NCBI RefSeq assembly: GCF_029961025.1
Contig: NZ_JASBVP010000002.1
Span: forward strand, 62,001-126,000
Direction of reading: 5' to 3'
DNA length: 64,000 nucleotides
From: Mycobacterium sp.
GTDB taxonomy: Bacteria > Actinomycetota > Actinomycetes > Mycobacteriales > Mycobacteriaceae
The position numbers were made by a program, and so were the translations under genes. Shown in pieces: positions 10,181 to 19,295 of this stretch; within the stretch, counting starts at the first letter, position 1; every line of letters starts with the position of its first letter. The notes beneath the pieces were generated by a model. The model was not told the origin of the DNA. It worked only from the letters and a program-made list of their open reading frames with translations, and did not search any database.

Positions 10181-10873
10181 TTACGTGGGTACCTTGGCGG
10201 CGATCTGGTTGGCGATATCGACAGCCGAGTTCTTCGGATCGGCGCTGCACGTGTTGACGTCGATAATCACGTTGTTTCTGACCGCCAGCGCCCGTCCACA
10301 GGCCCAGCCCTCGCCTGGGGCGTTCTCCAGGGTTGCGATGGTGCTCAGCATGCCGTCGGTGTGGGATATCGCGCCCACGGTCCACTGCGTTTTGGACTGG
10401 ATATGCGTGTACTGGTGGCAGGCCTGCCACTTCTGCGCCGAGGCGTTGAAGAAGGCCTGCGCTTGTTTGGCGGAGGGAAATAACACCACTGCCTGCTCGG
10501 CGAAATGAGTGAAGTTATCGCCCTCTTGGAGGGTTTGATCACGCACCGCCATGAAATTGCTGCCGGCGTAGACCTGGGCCTGTGCCGCGCCATCGATGGC
10601 CAGGCATTCCCGCGGTTCCATCGTGGCGCTGTCGTCGGGCATCGCGACGCGGCTCTTCGTGACCGTCATGCCGGTTGCCCCCATGGCGGCATTGATCTGC
10701 TCGGGTGTGAGCAGAAACCCTTTCAGCGCACCCTCTGCAACCGGAGGCGCAATTTTTTTGGTGGTGGTCGACGTGGTGGTCGTCGTTTTGTGGCTCGGGT
10801 TGCCGGCGGTGCTGCATGCCCCGATGAGCATGCAGAGCGCGGCAGCACCGAACGCGGCCATTAGTCGACCCAT
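10181..10873 (-). CDS. lipoprotein with PknH-type extracellular sensor domain
   Basis: The 230-residue protein has a lipoprotein signal sequence with lipobox LIGAC (Cys at about residue 20) and a Thr-rich linker (KTTTTTSTTTKK). The C-terminal domain resembles the PknH sensor/LppH family: LLTPEQINAAMGATGMTVTKS, ECLAIDGAAQAQVYAGSNF, and paired Cys in WQACHQY, GWACGRAL and VNTCSADP. It is predicted to be anchored outside the membrane and to bind a ligand or sense the wall. The gene is convergent with the cutinase gene and monocistronic. The ATG at 10873 gives the lipobox directly. Confidence 0.85.
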   Translation of the reverse strand: MGRLMAAFGAAALCMLIGACSTAGNPSHKTTTTTSTTTKKIAPPVAEGALKGFLLTPEQINAAMGATGMTVTKSRVAMPDDSATMEPRECLAIDGAAQAQVYAGSNFMAVRDQTLQEGDNFTHFAEQAVVLFPSAKQAQAFFNASAQKWQACHQYTHIQSKTQWTVGAISHTDGMLSTIATLENAPGEGWACGRALAVRNNVIIDVNTCSADPKNSAVDIANQIAAKVPT

Positions 10874-11075
10874 GTGTTAGTCCCCACTTTCGCCGCCATC
10901 CCAACCCCTCGGCACCGTACGGTCCCGTTCGCGGTTGACCGGTTACAGCCTGCCTTCCATGCTAGGAAGCTCCGCGGCTCGAAGGCCGCCGTTTCCGCCT
11001 GCACACCGCCGTCCGGCTACCCCGATGCGTTTCGGTCGGTCCTCGGGCGCCGGATGCCGCCGATCATGCCCTCAC

Positions 11076-12341
11076 TCAGCCACCGGGGATGGCGATGTCG
11101 GCCGGGACTCCCGCGACACCGTCTGCGATCAGACGGTCGATGCCTGCCTGGTCGACGCCTAACTCGGCGAGCACCGCTTCGGTATGGGCGCCGAGCGCCG
11201 GGACGGGCCCCATCACGGCCTCGACATCGCGAAACGAGACGGGCGGCAATACCGCGTCCACCGGGCCGGCGGGCGTGTCCACCCGCCGCCAGCGGTCCCG
11301 CGCTGCCAACTGCTGGTGTCTGACCAGGCCGGCCATGTCGGTGATTTGTGCGGCGGGCACGCCGGCTGCGGCGAGGCGGGCGTCAAGTTCCACGGTGCCG
11401 AAACGGCGGGTTTCCCCGGCGACCACGCGGTCGCATTCCTCCCGGTGTGCGACCCGCTGGACGTTGGTGGCAAAATCCGGGCAATCGGCTAGGTCGGGCC
11501 GATCGAACACGTCGCGGACCAAAGCCTGCCAGCCGCGGTCGTTCTGAACACCGATAAGTATCTGACCGTCCGCGGTCGGGTAGGCGTTGTATGGCGCGAT
11601 CGCGGCATGGCTCAGGCCCATCCGGGGGATTTGACGACCCTGGTAGAGCCACACGTACATGGGGTGGCCTAGCCATTCCACCGTGGCGTCGAACATCGAG
11701 ATGTCGATCACCGCGCCCCGTCCGGTGCGGGTCCGGCGAAAAAGGGCAGCCAACGCGGCCTGACTTGCATACAGGCCGGCCGCGATGTCCGCACAGGGGA
11801 TCCCGGTCTTGGTGGCGGTCTCCGGGGTGCCCGTGACCGAAATCAGGCCCGCCTCAGCCTGCACCAGCATGTCGTAGGCCTTGCGGTCCCGCAGGGGACC
11901 GCCGGTGCCGTACCCGGTGATACCGACAACCACCAGCCGGGGGTTGCAGGCAACGAGATCCTCGGCGCCCAGGCCCAGCCGTTCGGCTGCGCCCGGGGCA
12001 GTGTTCTGGACGAACACGTCGGCGCGGCCGATGAGCCGGCGCGCCAGGGCTTGTCCTTCGGGCGACTTCAGATCCAGCGCCACCGATTCTTTCCCCCGGT
12101 TCAGCCAGACAAAATGTGAGGCGAGGCCACGCACGGCCTGGTCGTAGTGGCGTGCGAAATCGCCCTCCCCGACCCTCTCGATCTTGATCACCCGGGCGCC
12201 GAGGTCGCCAAGGTGGCGGGTGGCCAGTGGCGCCGCCACCGCCTGCTCGAGAGCAACCACGGTCACACCGTCGAGAGGGAGCAGCTCAGCAGTCACAGCT
12301 GACAGGATCACCTGCCACCCTTTGGCCTGTCCAATGCTCAA
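11076..12341 (-). CDS. CoA transferase family III (CaiB/BaiF type)
   Basis: The 421-residue protein has family III hallmarks: LDGVTVVALEQAVAAPLATRHLGDLGARVIKIER at the N-terminus, GLASHFVWLNRGKESVALDLKSPEG, and DVFVQNTAPGAAERLGLG with the catalytic Asp position about 30 residues later (NPRLVVVGITGYG). The motif KAYDMLVQAEAGLISVTG follows. It moves CoA between carboxylic acids. The substrate is unknown; the sequence is like the succinyl-CoA or formyl-CoA transferase subgroup. The true start could be about 20 residues downstream of the ATG at 12341. It lies just left of the tRNA-Arg used as an integration site. Confidence 0.88.
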   Translation of the reverse strand: MSIGQAKGWQVILSAVTAELLPLDGVTVVALEQAVAAPLATRHLGDLGARVIKIERVGEGDFARHYDQAVRGLASHFVWLNRGKESVALDLKSPEGQALARRLIGRADVFVQNTAPGAAERLGLGAEDLVACNPRLVVVGITGYGTGGPLRDRKAYDMLVQAEAGLISVTGTPETATKTGIPCADIAAGLYASQAALAALFRRTRTGRGAVIDISMFDATVEWLGHPMYVWLYQGRQIPRMGLSHAAIAPYNAYPTADGQILIGVQNDRGWQALVRDVFDRPDLADCPDFATNVQRVAHREECDRVVAGETRRFGTVELDARLAAAGVPAAQITDMAGLVRHQQLAARDRWRRVDTPAGPVDAVLPPVSFRDVEAVMGPVPALGAHTEAVLAELGVDQAGIDRLIADGVAGVPADIAIPGG

Positions 12342-12454
12342 TTGGGAATACGTTGCCGGTTGTGAAAGAGTTGCGAGCTATGAATCTGCACCGGTAAAAA
12401 CCTGCCGGTCGCGCACTCCGCTAGGTTTTAGTCAGGTCTTCGAAAGGGTGTCCC

Positions 12455-12530
12455 GCCCTCGTAGCTCAGGGGATAGAGCACGGCTCTCCTAAAGCCGGTG
12501 TCGCAGGTTCGAATCCTGCCGGGGGCACCA
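12455..12530 (+). tRNA. tRNA-Arg (anticodon CCT), integration target
   Basis: Acceptor GCCCTCG (12455-12461) pairs with CGGGGGC, and CCA is encoded at the 3' end. Anticodon stem CGGCT/AGCCG encloses loop CTCCTAA, giving CCT, which reads AGG. The T-arm is GCAGGTTCGAATCCTGC. The 3' part (12482-12528) is repeated exactly at 25906-25952, so this is the attL side of an integrated element. The element's end preserves a complete tRNA gene. Confidence 0.96.
12482..12528. repeat. attL core of element 1 (3' half of tRNA-Arg)
   Basis: This 47-bp stretch is identical to 25906-25952. It spans anticodon stem to the 3' end of tRNA-Arg(CCT), the classic attachment core for tyrosine integrases. The integrase gene starts its coding region only about 40 bp away. 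Confidence 0.93.
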
Positions 12531-12569
12531 AGCGTTTCCGCAGGTCAACGCCGGTTTCCGGGCGACTGA

Positions 12570-13712
12570 CTAGTCTTCTTCCCTCCCTTCCGGTCGGCAC
12601 TTGGTCGGTGTTTCATTGCTATCAATTGACACCGACTGGCTTGCAATGGTCCGCCGCGCCGCTGCATTCAGACGCGAAGCGACGTCGTAAAGGTCTGTCG
12701 GGAAGAACCCCGCATAGTGGTTCAGCGTCGTCGCGGCTGATTCGTGCCCTAGAAGGCGTGACACAGCCACGACCGACGCCCCTTCCTGAATGGCCAGGGA
12801 CGCTGCAGTGTCCCGGAGGTTGTGCGGAGTGATTTTCAGGGCCAGGGCCTCAACCGCCGGGTCGAAGACGTCACGGCGCCAATTGCGGTTCCGAAGTGGT
12901 GTGCCATTTGCAGACGGGAAAACAAGTGCTTCAGGTTCGCGCTGCGCCCCGTATCTTCGGAGCTCCTCAGACACAACTTGCGGGATCGGCACAGTGCGCG
13001 CCTGGTGATCCTTCACCGGTGACAGCTCACCCCGTGGTGCTTCCTCCGAGTACGCGCGGCTCACGCGCAGTGTGTTCTTTCCAAAGTCGACGTCTGACCA
13101 GCGGAGCGCCGCCAATTCGCCCCACCGCAAACCGCAGTATCCCGCCACAAGTACCAGCAGACGATCCCTTGAGTCTTCGAGATGGCCAGCCAGCCGCCAG
13201 AGCTCGTCATGCGTTAGCGGCCGTGGGTCGTTGCCCTGGATCTTCGGAAGCCGTATGCCGGCGGCCGGGTTGCGGTGAATTGCGCCATCTCGAACCGCGT
13301 AGTCGAACACCCTTCGCAGAACACCTAGTGAGTGCCGGGCCGTCGCCGCAGACTGTTTACGCGAAATGTCAGCCGCCCAGGCTTGGACGTCCGATGGCCT
13401 AACCGACACCAGTGGGCGTCGACCAAACGCAGCCGCAATCTGTTTCCCGATCACGCCTCGTATCTTCCGCTCGGTTGCGGGTTGCCGCACAGGCTGCGCT
13501 GACAACCAGATCTCGCACCACTCCCGGACCGGCTTCTCCCCCGCTCTAGGGTCCGCCCATACACCCGTCTTCAGTGTCTCGAGCTGTTTGCGCTCCCACT
13601 CCTGAGCGTCTCGCTTCCGCGGGAAGGTGCGAGAGGCAACATAGCGGCCTCGGTAATACACCCTTACCCGGTAGACCCTCGTCCCATTCGGACCAAAACG
13701 GGGTTCAATCAC
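12570..13712 (-). CDS. int: tyrosine recombinase integrase of element 1
   Basis: About 380 residues from a GTG at 13712, which lies 5 bp after the excisionase stop. The N-terminal Arm-binding domain (RVYYRGRYVASRTFPRKRDAQEWERKQ) is followed by a core-binding domain and a catalytic domain. Catalytic residues are seen in GYCGLRWGELAALRW (first Arg), HNLRDTAASL (His-x-x-Arg), LLGHESAATT (His) and LNHYAGFF (nucleophile Tyr). It catalyses site-specific integration and excision at tRNA-Arg. A longer in-frame reading up to 13835 overlaps the excisionase gene and lacks family features. The product ends 40 bp from the tRNA, as usual for this element class. Confidence 0.93.
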   Translation of the reverse strand: MIEPRFGPNGTRVYRVRVYYRGRYVASRTFPRKRDAQEWERKQLETLKTGVWADPRAGEKPVREWCEIWLSAQPVRQPATERKIRGVIGKQIAAAFGRRPLVSVRPSDVQAWAADISRKQSAATARHSLGVLRRVFDYAVRDGAIHRNPAAGIRLPKIQGNDPRPLTHDELWRLAGHLEDSRDRLLVLVAGYCGLRWGELAALRWSDVDFGKNTLRVSRAYSEEAPRGELSPVKDHQARTVPIPQVVSEELRRYGAQREPEALVFPSANGTPLRNRNWRRDVFDPAVEALALKITPHNLRDTAASLAIQEGASVVAVSRLLGHESAATTLNHYAGFFPTDLYDVASRLNAAARRTIASQSVSIDSNETPTKCRPEGREED

Positions 13713-13717
13713 GACAC

Positions 13718-13948
13718 CTATCCGTCCATACGTGACTCTCGCCGCAAGTCGAGCCATTTCTCGACTTCGGCTGCGTCCCAACGCAGCGCCGTTCCGACTC
13801 GAATCGCCGGCGGCCCCTCGCCACGAAGTCGCCACGCTCGGATACAGCCAACAGACACCTTTAGCCGCCGCGCCAACTGTTCGATTTTCAGAAGCTCACT
13901 ATCCACTGGATACCAATCCCGTACGCCCCGTATTTCTTTAGATGTCAC
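13718..13948 (-). CDS. xis: excisionase-like MerR/helix-turn-helix protein
   Basis: A 76-residue protein from GTG 13948, with a strong ribosome site (GGAGGGG at about 13955-13961). The helix-turn-helix reads LLKIEQLARRLKVSVGCIRAWRLRGEGPPAIRVG, then ALRWDAAEVEKWL, the standard winged-helix layout of excisionases and phage HTH_17 proteins. It ends 5 bp before the integrase start, so the two are translationally coupled. Its probable job is to direct the integrase towards excision. A longer upstream reading to 14119 has no similarity and would overlap the transfer gene. Confidence 0.85.
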   Translation of the reverse strand: MTSKEIRGVRDWYPVDSELLKIEQLARRLKVSVGCIRAWRLRGEGPPAIRVGTALRWDAAEVEKWLDLRRESRMDG

Positions 13949-14066
13949 CCCATACCCCTCCCACCGACTGCCTGCCTCACGCGGCCGCGGCCAAGACCGC
14001 GGCCTTGTGTTCGAGCACTGTGCATCACCACACGCAGAATCTTCCGAATCCGCACCTCGTTGAAGA

Positions 14067-15488
14067 TCAACCCACCGACCGCCCGTCTGATAAGTCCCTC
14101 CTCGCGACGCAAAGAACATCCAAGGGATTCAGCGCGAATTCCGTCATCGCGCTCACATAACGGCGAATTGCATCCTGGGGCACGTACGGGCTTCTGAACC
14201 GCACCATCTGTCCCGCAATAGAAGTCACACCAACACCGGTAGGAGCACCGATAGGTGAAATTCCGCTATCCGCGCTGTACTCACCAAGCACCGCAGCGGC
14301 CGCTTCACGCGTACGGACAGAGAAGCAGATACGTAATCCACAGTTGTCACGCGTACTCGTAGGAATGCTATCGGCTGTAGGACGTTGCGTACTGAGCACG
14401 ACGACGACCCCTGCGGACCGACCTCGCTTCACCAAATCTCGTACACAGGAGTCTATTTCGCCTCCAACAATCTTTTCCTCCTTACTTGTGAACGAGCGCG
14501 AATCCAGGTACGCCTGGCACTCGTCAATCACCACGAACACGACTGGATGGTTCCGCGAGGGTCGAGCGCTCCATAGATTCGGTTGACCGTACAAATGCAG
14601 TGCATTCCTCAGCCGTTCACACATCACTGTCTGAACATCCTTAAGGGAATCCCTGACCCCCGCGAGATCACCAGCTTCCTCGCCACTGATGTAACGATAT
14701 GCCCGGGGCGCAAGCACTTCCAAGTCATAACCCTGCTTGCCATCAATGAGAAGCCATTGGACGTCCTCTCTATGAGCCATCGAGGTGAGCGCAAACGCAA
14801 GCCATGCACTCTTCCCTCCTCCGGGTACACCTCCTACTACAACGCCGCTCACATTGCGGCAATCGCCGACTATCGCACGGCCGTCTTCGTCGACGCCCAA
14901 AGGAAGATCGAACCCGCTACCAACAAACGGGGCCGGCAGCACAATTGATTCCCGTAGCGGATCACGAACACGCAGATGCAATTCAAACGTGCCACCCCAC
15001 GGCTCAGTGACAGTCACTTCAAGTACTCGCAACGCGGACCCCAGCTGGCCGCAACGCCGCTGCCATGTATCCTTACTCTGACCCGGGACGCCACGGACTA
15101 GTACCGCGAGGCCGTATGAGGTTTCCCGAATCCCAAGAATTGCTGGGATGTATCGAACAATTCGCCTCTGGCCACGTCGACCGCCCACCACAACGCGAGC
15201 CGCCTGAGTCACACGACTGCGCCGCAGATGCGCAACTACCGTCAAGCCAACGATCTCAAGAAGGTCACCCCACTTGTTTTCGCTGAGTAACACAGACATC
15301 GCAAAACGCAAATCCGGTCCGTACATCGCCGTGCGACGCCGTCGACGCCAACTGATCGCAATAATCACCAATGCGGCACCAACCGCGACAGCACACACAG
15401 CGCGGAAGGAGGGAACCCCGTAGCCTGAGATTGCTACCATCCACACAATGCAGATGAAGGCGCCCACGCGCCCTAGAAACCCGCGCAT
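14067..15488 (-). CDS. tra: FtsK/SpoIIIE-type DNA transfer ATPase (Tra)
   Basis: The 473-residue protein has two N-terminal membrane helices (residues about 8-23 and 29-46), Walker A GGVPGGGKSAW at about 219-229, Walker B VVFVVIDECQAY at about 316-327, and an arginine-finger/RecA-like core (VVVLSTQRPTADSIPTSTRDNCGLRICFSVRT). One such translocase is enough for conjugal transfer of double-stranded DNA between mycelia or cells in AICEs (TraSA, TraB). It starts 4 bp after the end of the endonuclease-like gene, in one operon. It is shorter than TraB of Streptomyces plasmids, and the DNA-recognition C-terminus cannot be judged by eye. Confidence 0.9.
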   Translation of the reverse strand: MRGFLGRVGAFICIVWMVAISGYGVPSFRAVCAVAVGAALVIIAISWRRRRRTAMYGPDLRFAMSVLLSENKWGDLLEIVGLTVVAHLRRSRVTQAARVVVGGRRGQRRIVRYIPAILGIRETSYGLAVLVRGVPGQSKDTWQRRCGQLGSALRVLEVTVTEPWGGTFELHLRVRDPLRESIVLPAPFVGSGFDLPLGVDEDGRAIVGDCRNVSGVVVGGVPGGGKSAWLAFALTSMAHREDVQWLLIDGKQGYDLEVLAPRAYRYISGEEAGDLAGVRDSLKDVQTVMCERLRNALHLYGQPNLWSARPSRNHPVVFVVIDECQAYLDSRSFTSKEEKIVGGEIDSCVRDLVKRGRSAGVVVVLSTQRPTADSIPTSTRDNCGLRICFSVRTREAAAAVLGEYSADSGISPIGAPTGVGVTSIAGQMVRFRSPYVPQDAIRRYVSAMTEFALNPLDVLCVARRDLSDGRSVG

Positions 15489-15491
15489 AGG

Positions 15492-16178
15492 TCACGTCAC
15501 CGAGCGCTTGTCACGCTGACGAACCATGATGGTTTCATTTCTGGATGTGCCCTCCCTCAGCCGTTTTTCCGCAATCGGGGACAGCCGTTCGGGAGGGGGA
15601 ACATCCCACTCCCACTGTGTGGGATGTGGCGACGGCCAGGACCGCTGATCCAGCAGATTGAAACCCAAGATTCTCGACCGAGCATCGTCGGATGGACGCC
15701 ACCGATGACCGGCGTAGTACTTCAACCCGAGCGTCGCTGCCGGAGGATCATTCAGGTATCTGGCATACCGACATTCTTCGGAACTGACATGTACACATCG
15801 ATCAACATTCGCATTGCACACTCTGCACAGCAGGCCACGCACAGCCCCAGTCAGATGATCGTGGTCAATCACATGGCCGCCCGGCACTCCACATGAGGCA
15901 CACGACGAGCCGAACGCCGCCACCAGCCGCTGAAAGATACTCTGCCGTAATGGTTTAGAGGGAGCTGTCGCCGGCACATCCCACCCAATGCCCCTGAACC
16001 AGAGGCATGACTTTTGCTGCAATTCGCCTATTGCACTTCGCACTTCAGAAGGGGATCGATAGTACAGCCACTTGGTTGGCGCCGTCGTATCACTGCGGTC
16101 GCAACATTCGCCAATAAGCAACGTCTTTATGACCATCACTTGACGACGCACGGGGAATGCCGCCAATGGGTCGGCCAT
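15492..16178 (-). CDS. recombination endonuclease VII-like (HNH/His-Me finger) protein
   Basis: About 228 residues from ATG 16178, which sits 1 base after the stop of a 26-residue upstream ORF. The centre has CASCGVPGGHVIDHDHLTGAVRGLLCRVCN, the CxxC...DHDHxTGxxRGLLCxxCN signature of the T4 endonuclease VII family, with two zinc-binding CxxC pairs and the catalytic His/Asp region. Such proteins resolve branched DNA or act as nicking/homing enzymes. In this operon, between a small membrane protein and the transfer ATPase, it could process transferring DNA. That role is inference. Confidence 0.85.
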   Translation of the reverse strand: MADPLAAFPVRRQVMVIKTLLIGECCDRSDTTAPTKWLYYRSPSEVRSAIGELQQKSCLWFRGIGWDVPATAPSKPLRQSIFQRLVAAFGSSCASCGVPGGHVIDHDHLTGAVRGLLCRVCNANVDRCVHVSSEECRYARYLNDPPAATLGLKYYAGHRWRPSDDARSRILGFNLLDQRSWPSPHPTQWEWDVPPPERLSPIAEKRLREGTSRNETIMVRQRDKRSVT

Positions 16179-16179
16179 C

Positions 16180-16260
16180 TCAAGTATCCGCCAATCCAGC
16201 CGCAACAACACAAGCGATGCTCAGCACCGCAAATACCGTGAGCATCCGACCTACATTCAT
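16180..16260 (-). CDS. 26-residue single-pass membrane peptide
   Basis: The short frame starts with ATG at 16260, overlapping the upstream gene's stop as ATGA, and stops 1 base before the downstream ATG. It encodes MNVGRMLTVFAVLSIACVV and then AAGLADT, a single hydrophobic helix. The tight overlaps on both sides argue that it is translated. AICEs and Streptomyces plasmids often carry very small spread (Spd) membrane proteins next to tra, but assignment to that role is inference. Confidence 0.5.
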   Translation of the reverse strand: MNVGRMLTVFAVLSIACVVAAGLADT

Positions 16261-16721
16261 GACCACGCCCTACCTGGCGAGACGATGCACGAAGGTCCCC
16301 ACACCACACCGGACCGGTCGACCACCACGACCATCGGTTCACCAAACGGATCCGAATAAGGCGGCCATTTGACCGCAGGAAGCGGACGACAATCCGAGAT
16401 GCCCGGAACGTCGATGAGGCCTGATGACGATGGACCCGCATGACTCATGTCCCACGCTGGCCTGACATATCGCGATTGCGACAGCGGCCGGTTCCGCGGC
16501 GATGACTGATTCCGCGGCATCATTGACGTTGGTGATGCAGCCTGCATCACCAACTCAACTGTGAATCCGAGGGCCGTCACCACCGCACATGCGCTGAAGA
16601 GCAACAGCAGCCATCGCGTCATGGTCGCTGGCCCGCGCATCCACGCAACGGCTGCCCGCATCTGACCCAACGGCGACAGCCGGAACGGATCGCAGTAATG
16701 AAAGCGATTCGGAGTCCGCAT
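16257..16721 (-). CDS. single-pass membrane protein in transfer operon
   Basis: The 154-residue frame starts at ATG 16721, overlapping the previous stop as TAATG. One membrane helix (RWLLLLFSACAVVTALGFTVELV, residues about 36-58) separates a short basic N-terminus from a Pro/Ser-rich extracytoplasmic part (PRNQSSPRNRPLSQSRYVRPAW; PPYSDPFGEPMVVVVDRSGVVWG). No known family is recognised. The operon position between the 139-aa protein and the transfer genes suggests a transfer or spread accessory role. An alternative start at the ATG at 16622 would leave just the helix and tail. Confidence 0.65.
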   Translation of the reverse strand: MRTPNRFHYCDPFRLSPLGQMRAAVAWMRGPATMTRWLLLLFSACAVVTALGFTVELVMQAASPTSMMPRNQSSPRNRPLSQSRYVRPAWDMSHAGPSSSGLIDVPGISDCRPLPAVKWPPYSDPFGEPMVVVVDRSGVVWGPSCIVSPGRAWS

Positions 16722-17140
16722 TATTCGCCACTTGCCCGCCGTGACCCGCCGCGCAGGAGCTGGTCCACTGAACCCACCGCAGTCAACGTCTGCGCGTACA
16801 CCGTTACCGCCAACACGCCGCGAGCACCTCGATCTCCGAAGCCCTGCCGTACATCCGCACGAATGGATAACTCTGCGGCACCTTCAACGCGGAAGATAGT
16901 GCCGGCCGGCACAGTCTCAAGCGGTGTAGTCGTTTCCAAGACCGCACCGTCCAGGCCGATGCCTGCCACCGAGACCGCCGCTCCAGACAGTCTGTGAACT
17001 GCCGAGCCGTCCCTTTGAACCACATCATCCGTAGCGGCGCCGTCTCGATACACTGCCCGAGTTCGTCCTCCGCCGCCTGTACCGATTACCATCAGCGAGT
17101 CCGCTGGCACGGGCACCCTAAGTGTCGTCAATTCGGCCAT
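16721..17140 (-). CDS. conserved AICE protein, possibly SCO3933-like regulator
   Basis: The 139-residue, mostly beta-strand protein (MAELTTLRVPVPADSLMVIG ... VSVAGIGLDGAVLETTTPLETVPAGTIFRVEGAAELSIRAD) has no Cys and no membrane helix. Its layout, a two-part beta protein with a central 'd...g.pl..v.v' stretch and a late 'G..F...G' segment, recalls the SCO3933-type regulatory proteins found at the head of tra operons in actinobacterial integrative elements. This is resemblance by eye only. It is the first gene of the membrane/endonuclease/tra run. Confidence 0.6.
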   Translation of the reverse strand: MAELTTLRVPVPADSLMVIGTGGGGRTRAVYRDGAATDDVVQRDGSAVHRLSGAAVSVAGIGLDGAVLETTTPLETVPAGTIFRVEGAAELSIRADVRQGFGDRGARGVLAVTVYAQTLTAVGSVDQLLRGGSRRASGE

Positions 17141-17341
17141 TCCACAATTCCTTTCACGTCACCGGAGCCACTTGCCCCAGGTGTCATGCAGAATGCACCA
17201 CGGTAGGGACTCCCAGCGACGGATGCCCGAGATTCACAACTTCGCTGGTCAAGGCCCATCCCGGCGTAATCCGCTTTACCGCCAGCATCGGTCTGCCGGC
17301 GATTGCGGATCGTGTCGCTCCTCGGCGATACCGTCATCGCT

Positions 17342-18400
17342 ATGAATGAAGTAGATCCAACACTCATGAACGACCATTCACTCGAGGCGACAGCTACAGC
17401 GCTGAGCGATGCACTGAACCCACTCGCGAAGCTGGCAAGGGGCGCTGGTGGTGGACAAGCCCTCGTCCGAGCGGAGACCGGCATTGAGATCAGCAATGCA
17501 AAACGCCTGAGGCAGCAGACCTATAACGCCCTCGCGCAACCGGTGAACAAAGCGCTATTTATCACCGGCTGCCTGCCACCAATTCCACTTCAAGGTAATG
17601 GTGACCCCACCGCCCACATACCGCTCTACCGAACCAGTTGGAAGCACCTCGCATGTCAGTACGCCATCAACATGGCATCTGCAATTCAGCGAATGAAATA
17701 TGCCCTTCTGGTAGAGGTCGCCAGGAGAAGTAGCCAACGCCAGATTAAGGCATTCACCGCTCAGTATTGGGCCCAGAACATCCAGCCATACACGGCGAAA
17801 ATCACGACCACTCAAGTCTCAATCGCAGAAACCGCTCAGAGGTTCGAGTCCGCACGCATCTGCTATGTTCGCGTGCTTAATAGTCCGTTAGCCACTTGGG
17901 ATGTATGCAGACGTGCGCGCAACAAACTTTTCATAACAACCTGGCATCTCATCGACTTGCTCGACCAATTTGCACATGTTGCGCAGCTAATCCACGACGA
18001 AGCCGAAAAGTATCGCGCCCAATACACGCGTAAGTCAATAAAGAAAGCTGCGTCGGTGCAAACAACATATCTGAACACGATATTCAATCATCGACGCTTG
18101 TCCAACGAAGTTAAAGGCCTGCACAGAACAATTCCTGCTAAACATCCGTTACAACAACAATTCTTATACAAGACGGATGTAGACACGCTTCTCAACCGAT
18201 GGCACGCCGCAAATGCGGCTGCTGGGTCGCAGCTAGAACGTATCCTTACCAGAGCTCAGAGATACGCTCACGAGGCACGTCGCATTCACGATGTGCTATC
18301 AGACGCGCTGAACGCTGACGCCAGCCTGACCTCACTCTCATCCCTTAACATCTACCAGTTCGAGTTTGACACATTAACAGTCGCGGCGACAGCATTCTGA
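17342..18400 (+). CDS. unknown helical protein, cargo of element 1
   Basis: 352 residues from ATG 17342. The protein is rich in Ala, Gln and Leu and is predicted to be almost wholly helical (LVRAETGIEISNAKRLRQQTYNALAQ; SQLERILTRAQRYAHEARRIHDVL). No signal peptide, membrane helix or known motif is visible. The base composition and codon choice (many A/T-ending codons, e.g. CGA, ACA, ATA) differ from the chromosomal genes and point to recent acquisition. It is on the strand opposite to the core element genes, which is typical of cargo. The function is not recognised; a defence or toxin role cannot be judged without structure prediction. Confidence 0.65.
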   Translation: MNEVDPTLMNDHSLEATATALSDALNPLAKLARGAGGGQALVRAETGIEISNAKRLRQQTYNALAQPVNKALFITGCLPPIPLQGNGDPTAHIPLYRTSWKHLACQYAINMASAIQRMKYALLVEVARRSSQRQIKAFTAQYWAQNIQPYTAKITTTQVSIAETAQRFESARICYVRVLNSPLATWDVCRRARNKLFITTWHLIDLLDQFAHVAQLIHDEAEKYRAQYTRKSIKKAASVQTTYLNTIFNHRRLSNEVKGLHRTIPAKHPLQQQFLYKTDVDTLLNRWHAANAAAGSQLERILTRAQRYAHEARRIHDVLSDALNADASLTSLSSLNIYQFEFDTLTVAATAF

Positions 18401-18550
18401 AACGAGGCCCCTAATCGGACTTCTGACCCGGACCGCGTATCCACCGAATACAGTCAAGCCCACGGCAATGGCAGTGAGGGACCGCAATGACATACACTGA
18501 CGACAAACAAATAACCAAGTATGCCGACTTCCCCTAGAGGAGCCCACACC

Positions 18551-18973
18551 ATGACCCAAACCAGCGGCGATGACGAACTCGACATCCTCTATCAGCAATA
18601 TGCAACACACATCCGACCGCTCATCACCCAAGCCAACGACGGCCAATGGCGTGCCCAATACCCAGGCCTAACATGGCACGTCACCGCCAGCAGCGAACAA
18701 GCCGCCGCCGACGAAATCACCAAAGAGGCACTACGCCGTCTCGACGCAGGCCAAGACGATGCTCAACCTCCACACGACCTACTCAAACGCCATCTGACTA
18801 ATCCAATACCCGGCGTCTACGCCCTCGACCGCGAACTCTTCCTATACCTACGCGGCCACGCCGGACACACAGAAATCCAACGCGCCTTCGAAGAAGCCGA
18901 ACGTCGCCGTGGCCAAGGCCGCACCTACACCAAAAACGAATACCTCACCGAACACCAACAGCATGACGAGTAG
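18551..18973 (+). CDS. small unknown protein, cargo of element 1
   Basis: 140 residues from ATG 18551, with a good ribosome site (GAGGAG about 9 bases upstream). The text MTQTSGDDELDILYQQYATHI, LTWHVTASSEQAAADEITKEALRRLDAG and YALDRELFLYLRGHAGHTEIQRAFEEAERRRGQG is charged and helical with no Cys. No family is recognised. It follows the 352-residue gene on the same strand with a 150-bp gap. The sequence is rich in C-ending codons with CAA/GAA runs and so has a different texture from the neighbour. Confidence 0.65.
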   Translation: MTQTSGDDELDILYQQYATHIRPLITQANDGQWRAQYPGLTWHVTASSEQAAADEITKEALRRLDAGQDDAQPPHDLLKRHLTNPIPGVYALDRELFLYLRGHAGHTEIQRAFEEAERRRGQGRTYTKNEYLTEHQQHDE

Positions 18974-19251
18974 AGCGTTATCGGATGGTCCGACACATGC
19001 GCTGACCGGCGGATTGTCAGTATCAATTTGGTGGCAAACGGGCACCACAGGCTGGGCACCAGCGAACCTCTCGGCCGAGTAGTGCTTCCAGCGACGACAG
19101 ATCGTGTGTGCGTAGCGTGCATGTTTGGCGCGCGAGGTGACTTCTGATCATGTCGACGATGAACTTTGCCCGCTCGACCAGTGTGGTTCCATACCGTTCA
19201 TCGCAGTCCAGCCCGCGGGCGATCGCATCGCCTTCGTCCAGCTCGCGGTCT

Positions 19252-19295
19252 TCGTAGCGAGCTTCGCCCGCAACACCGGTACCAATCAGGGCCTT
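19252..19295. repeat. 44-bp target-site duplication, left copy
   Basis: Identical to 20936-20979 and directly flanking the IS. It lies inside the split gene and encodes KALIGTGVAGEARY on the minus strand. Confidence 0.93.
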